DNA from: Deltaproteobacteria bacterium | GTDB lineage: Bacteria > Myxococcota > Kuafuiibacteriia > Kuafuiibacteriales > Kuafuiibacteriaceae | Assembly: GCA_016713425.1 (NCBI GenBank) | Contig: JADJPE010000005.1 | Location: 372,001-436,000, forward strand | DNA: 64,000 nt | Reading direction: 5' to 3' | Part shown: piece by piece, positions 61,413 through 64,000 of the stretch | Layout: every line of letters starts with the position of its first letter | Numbering within the stretch: the stretch's first letter is position 1 | Translations under genes and position numbers: made by a program | Notes under the pieces: model-generated | What the model was told of the DNA's origin: nothing | The model's database searches: none | Seen by the model: only the letters and a program-made list of their open reading frames with translations

Positions 61413-62570
61413 TCAGGCGGTATCCGTTCGACTGCAGCGCCGCACGCCCACCGGCATGCTTCGCAAATACCCCCAATAGTACTGGCCCGGCCCGACGGCC
61501 CGCGTTCGGGCCCGCAACGCTTTGGTCGTCAGCACATGCACGACATCCTGAAGCGTCTCATCGCGCGCGATCACCAGCTCGTACTCGTACTCGTACTCGG
61601 CGTCGGAGTCCGAGTCAGAGGCGGAGTCGGAAACTGACTCGGATCGCTTCTTGGCTCCGAGCTCACCGTCGGGCTCACCGCCAGACCGGAACCGCGGCTC
61701 TCTGACACGCTCGACGGAGCTTCGATCCACCGGCTTCCACGCGAATGAAAGCGTCGGCGATGCGCCGGAGAAGCCCACGACAGCGCCGTCTCTCGGAAGC
61801 AAAAGGCGGTTCTCGACGGTTGGCGCCTCAAGAGCCGCATCGCCTCTTTGCCCAACATCCAGATCCCCGCTTGGGTCCACGCTCGGATCTACGCTCGGCT
61901 CTCCGCCGCCTGCCATCCCGGAGGGCGCGTCTCGGCTCGGCCCCGCCCCATCCAAGATCGCACGCGTCTCGCCCGAGGCCACGTCGAGCGACCGGCCCTC
62001 GTCCGAGACGACATGCGCCTGCCCGGTCGTTACGGAGAGCGCCACAACCCCTTGGCCGTCGGCCGAGAGCTCATAGCTCACGCCGGCCTTTGGGGACGAA
62101 GGCGAGACGCGCAGGCGCCGACCGTGCTGGTTGCGAACAAGGAGCTTCTGCCGAGATGCGTTGGACTCCACGCGCGCGCGGATCCGACCCCGGAGCACAC
62201 TGATCTGCCCCGCCGCTACTTGACCATCCTCATCGCTTTCGTCCGGAGCCTCGATGACGACCATCGAGCCCGCACTCACATAAAGCATGCCGCCGCGTGC
62301 AAGTTGAAGCTCAGCCGAGGACTCGTCGGCCGTCTTCACCCACACCCCTGCGCCGAGTCCCATGCCCACCTCCAACGCATTCCAAACCAGCGTGCTCGCG
62401 GAGTGATACCGAACGTCACCTTGAGCGCGCACGCAGCGCGCGAGAACGACACCCGTTTCGTCGGACGACGGGTCGCAACCTATCCATTCGCACCCTACGA
62501 AGGAAAAGGACACGCAAAGCGTGAGAGCGCCCGCAACCTTCCGCGGCCTTGAACGAACACCAACCATCAT
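61413..62570 (-). CDS. FecR-domain lipoprotein
   Basis: This protein has 385 residues from ATG 62570, which overlaps the sensor-gene stop by 4 bp; GTG 62576 is also in frame. A lipoprotein signal (AGALTLCVSFSFVGC) precedes an about 150-residue FecR-like beta domain (GDVRYHSASTLVWNALEVGM, VWVKTADESSAELQLARGGM, QISVLRGRIRARVES, YELSADGQGVVALSVTTGQAHVV). A low-complexity linker and a second beta domain with Asp/Ser and Tyr/Glu repeats (DSDSDAEYEYEYE) follow. FecR domains in deltaproteobacteria are common in surface lipoproteins without iron uptake genes, as here. It may act with the membrane sensor next to it. Confidence 0.85.
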   Translation of the reverse strand: MMVGVRSRPRKVAGALTLCVSFSFVGCEWIGCDPSSDETGVVLARCVRAQGDVRYHSASTLVWNALEVGMGLGAGVWVKTADESSAELQLARGGMLYVSAGSMVVIEAPDESDEDGQVAAGQISVLRGRIRARVESNASRQKLLVRNQHGRRLRVSPSSPKAGVSYELSADGQGVVALSVTTGQAHVVSDEGRSLDVASGETRAILDGAGPSRDAPSGMAGGGEPSVDPSVDPSGDLDVGQRGDAALEAPTVENRLLLPRDGAVVGFSGASPTLSFAWKPVDRSSVERVREPRFRSGGEPDGELGAKKRSESVSDSASDSDSDAEYEYEYELVIARDETLQDVVHVLTTKALRARTRAVGPGQYYWGYLRSMPVGVRRCSRTDTA

Positions 62571-64000
62571 GTCCACAACCCGCGCGCGCCAAGCTCGCGC
62601 CCCGCGGGAAGTCCCTCTCGTTCGTCGTCTCCGGTTCTTCTCTCGCGTTGGTCGTCGCCGTCTTCATCGTCGCCGTCTCTATCGTCATCGCGATCGTCAG
62701 AGCCATCGCGATCGTCGGGGTCATCGCGATCGTCGGGGTCATCGCGGCCCTCGTGCGCGCCGAGATCCTCATCGTCCTCATCGTCCTCATCGGCCTTGAA
62801 CCGGAAGCTGAGAACCAGGCACTCCTGCTGTTGACGCATCGTCGCGGCAATCTCATTGGAGGCGAGGATTGGGCCAATCTGCGCGAGACTTCCGTCCATC
62901 GACGCCAGGACACCCGGCGCGTCCGGACAAGCGACATCGAGGATCAACGCGCTCGGCGCATGTACGAGGGTGAGCGAGATGCGATCGCCACGCAGCGCGG
63001 TCCGCACGCAAGCCTCGAGGACGACCAGCAGGATCTCGCGCACTTCACTTTCGCGCGCATCGACGTGCGGAAACATGACGGCGTTGGGTGCCTGGACTTC
63101 GATCGCAACGCCGTTCGGCGTGGACTGGGCTCGAAAGTTCGCGACGGTCTCTGACACCGTCATCGCGAGATCAACCTTACGCCCGACCATCCCCACGACC
63201 GTCAGCGCGTGGTCGACGGTGCCTGAAGCGCGATCGAGCAGTGATCCGAGTCGCTTTCGAACCGCCGCGTCGAACACGGAGGACGTGGCCGTCAGAGGTG
63301 ATTTCGAGCCCTGAGCCACCGGCGGGAGCTGATCGACGATCTCGCGCATCTCCTCCAGCGTCGGCGTCAACTCCGACTCGAGCCAGTCGGAAACCTGTCG
63401 ATGCACGGCCTTCGTCTGGTCAGCGGACATCTTTCGATGAATGCGCAAAACCTCTTCGTCGCGGGCGCGGAGCGCGCGCGTCATGTCCCCGAGTGTGCGC
63501 GAGAGAAGCCCGACTTCGTCGTGTCCCGAGATCACTTGCGAAGCCGTGAAGTCACCTTGACTGACCTGGATTGCGTGACGCGTAAGGAGACGAAGACGTC
63601 TCGTCAAACCTCGTGCAAGCACAAGGCCGATCAATACGGCGCCCACGAGAATTGCCAAAGCGAGCTGAGCCACCCGATTCGTGACTTGCTCGATGGCGCG
63701 GTCGGTAAGGCTTCGCTTCGCCATCACGATCGCGCGCAGAGGGCCGTGAGAAGTCCAAGTCGCGGTGACGGGCGTTCCGTCCGGCGCGACAAGATCTTTC
63801 GATCTCAAGGCACTGTCCTGGTTGTGGCTCAAGACCTGGATCAGGTGTTCATCGGCCGCCCAGAGCTCACGATCCGACGTCGACCAGAGCACTCCGAGCG
63901 ACGCGTCCACCACGAACGCCGCGAGATCCGATGGAACGAGATGTTCGTCCATGAGGCTCTTCGATTCTACGACGGCAATCGCCACACCACCGCCCATCCG
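62567..64000 (-). CDS. HAMP-domain sensor with degenerate kinase module, 5' end beyond window
   Basis: The frame is open to the window edge; an internal Met is at 63997, but the fold starts mid-domain, so the N-terminus is missing. The visible part begins in a Cache-like extracellular segment (VVDASLGVLWSTSDRELWA). It continues with a membrane helix (LALAILVGAVLIGLVLARG), a HAMP domain (LRLLTRHAIQVSQGDF, HDEVGLLSRTLGDMTRAL), helical pairs and a segment like a histidine-kinase ATPase domain (EVREILLVVLEACVRTAL, ALILDVACPDAPG). Neither an N-box Asn nor a DxGxG motif is present, so phosphorylation is unlikely. The tail is an Asp/Arg-rich repeat (DDPDDRDDPDDRDG). Confidence 0.75.
   Translation of the reverse strand, partial: RMGGGVAIAVVESKSLMDEHLVPSDLAAFVVDASLGVLWSTSDRELWAADEHLIQVLSHNQDSALRSKDLVAPDGTPVTATWTSHGPLRAIVMAKRSLTDRAIEQVTNRVAQLALAILVGAVLIGLVLARGLTRRLRLLTRHAIQVSQGDFTASQVISGHDEVGLLSRTLGDMTRALRARDEEVLRIHRKMSADQTKAVHRQVSDWLESELTPTLEEMREIVDQLPPVAQGSKSPLTATSSVFDAAVRKRLGSLLDRASGTVDHALTVVGMVGRKVDLAMTVSETVANFRAQSTPNGVAIEVQAPNAVMFPHVDARESEVREILLVVLEACVRTALRGDRISLTLVHAPSALILDVACPDAPGVLASMDGSLAQIGPILASNEIAATMRQQQECLVLSFRFKADEDDEDDEDLGAHEGRDDPDDRDDPDDRDGSDDRDDDRDGDDEDGDDQRERRTGDDEREGLPAGRELGARGLWT

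Overview
This is a 64-kb stretch of a GC-rich chromosome. The gene content suggests a deltaproteobacterium-like organism of the Myxococcota type. This is an inference from style, not a placement: a eukaryotic-like Ser/Thr kinase fused to a formylglycine-generating-enzyme-like domain, many outer-surface lipoproteins (choice-of-anchor D, DUF5648-like, VWA, FecR), two caspase-like proteins, EF-hand proteins, a poly-HAMP chemoreceptor, and low-complexity repeats inside core genes. There is no prophage, no CRISPR array and no rRNA. Two tRNA genes are present, tRNA-Pro(CGG) and tRNA-Arg(CCT).

Layout. 1-6.6 kb: a truncated secreted protein, a metallophosphoesterase, an HD-domain phosphohydrolase and a HEAT/TPR/SEC-C protein. 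6.9-15.5 kb (minus strand): glnB-glnA, a phosphoglucomutase/phosphomannomutase, and a kinase-FGE protein followed 9 bp later by an HtrA-type protease. 15.7-18.7 kb (plus strand): a membrane-anchored coiled-coil protein translationally coupled to a secreted caspase-like protein with an EF-hand. 18.8-20.5 kb: a complete IS630-like element, with TA target duplication and matching ends. It carries a dead transposase, a four-helix-bundle (23S-IVS/Avd-type) gene and a perfect 32-bp inverted repeat. 20.5-24 kb: an unknown charged protein, plsY, an exported protein and a small membrane protein. 24.1-27 kb: a large unknown protein with clan-CD-like His and Cys motifs, followed by an EF-hand protein. 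27-32 kb: a four-gene MacA/MacB/TolC-like tripartite exporter operon. 32-36.4 kb: an amidase, then an accessory region with an ankyrin lipoprotein and transposase debris. 36.4-44.4 kb: an unknown exported protein, a CreD-like membrane protein, a GreA/B-C-terminal-like protein, two surface lipoproteins and a dual-specificity phosphatase-like lipoprotein. 44.5-47.5 kb: a chemoreceptor. 47.7-50.5 kb: tRNA-Pro, rsmB and a VWA lipoprotein.

50.5-58.8 kb is a long, tightly packed minus-strand operon for RNA maturation and ribosome assembly: tRNA-Arg, HU/IHF-like, mnmA, rnc, a cyclophilin lipoprotein, era, der, miaE-like and EVE-domain. Most junctions are 4-bp overlaps or gaps of under 25 bp. 58.9-64 kb: surE and an NlpD-like M23/LysM lipoprotein (an order also known near rpoS in enterobacteria), then apt, a FecR-domain lipoprotein and a truncated HAMP sensor with a degenerate kinase domain.

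A recurrent oddity is the number of short tandem repeats (6 to 30 bp units). Between genes they form minisatellites. Inside genes they are in frame and sit in linkers or tails, even in Era, Der, RNase III and MnmA. The IS630-like element with its passenger gene, the two caspase-like loci and the repeat-expanded GTPases are the parts most worth follow-up.
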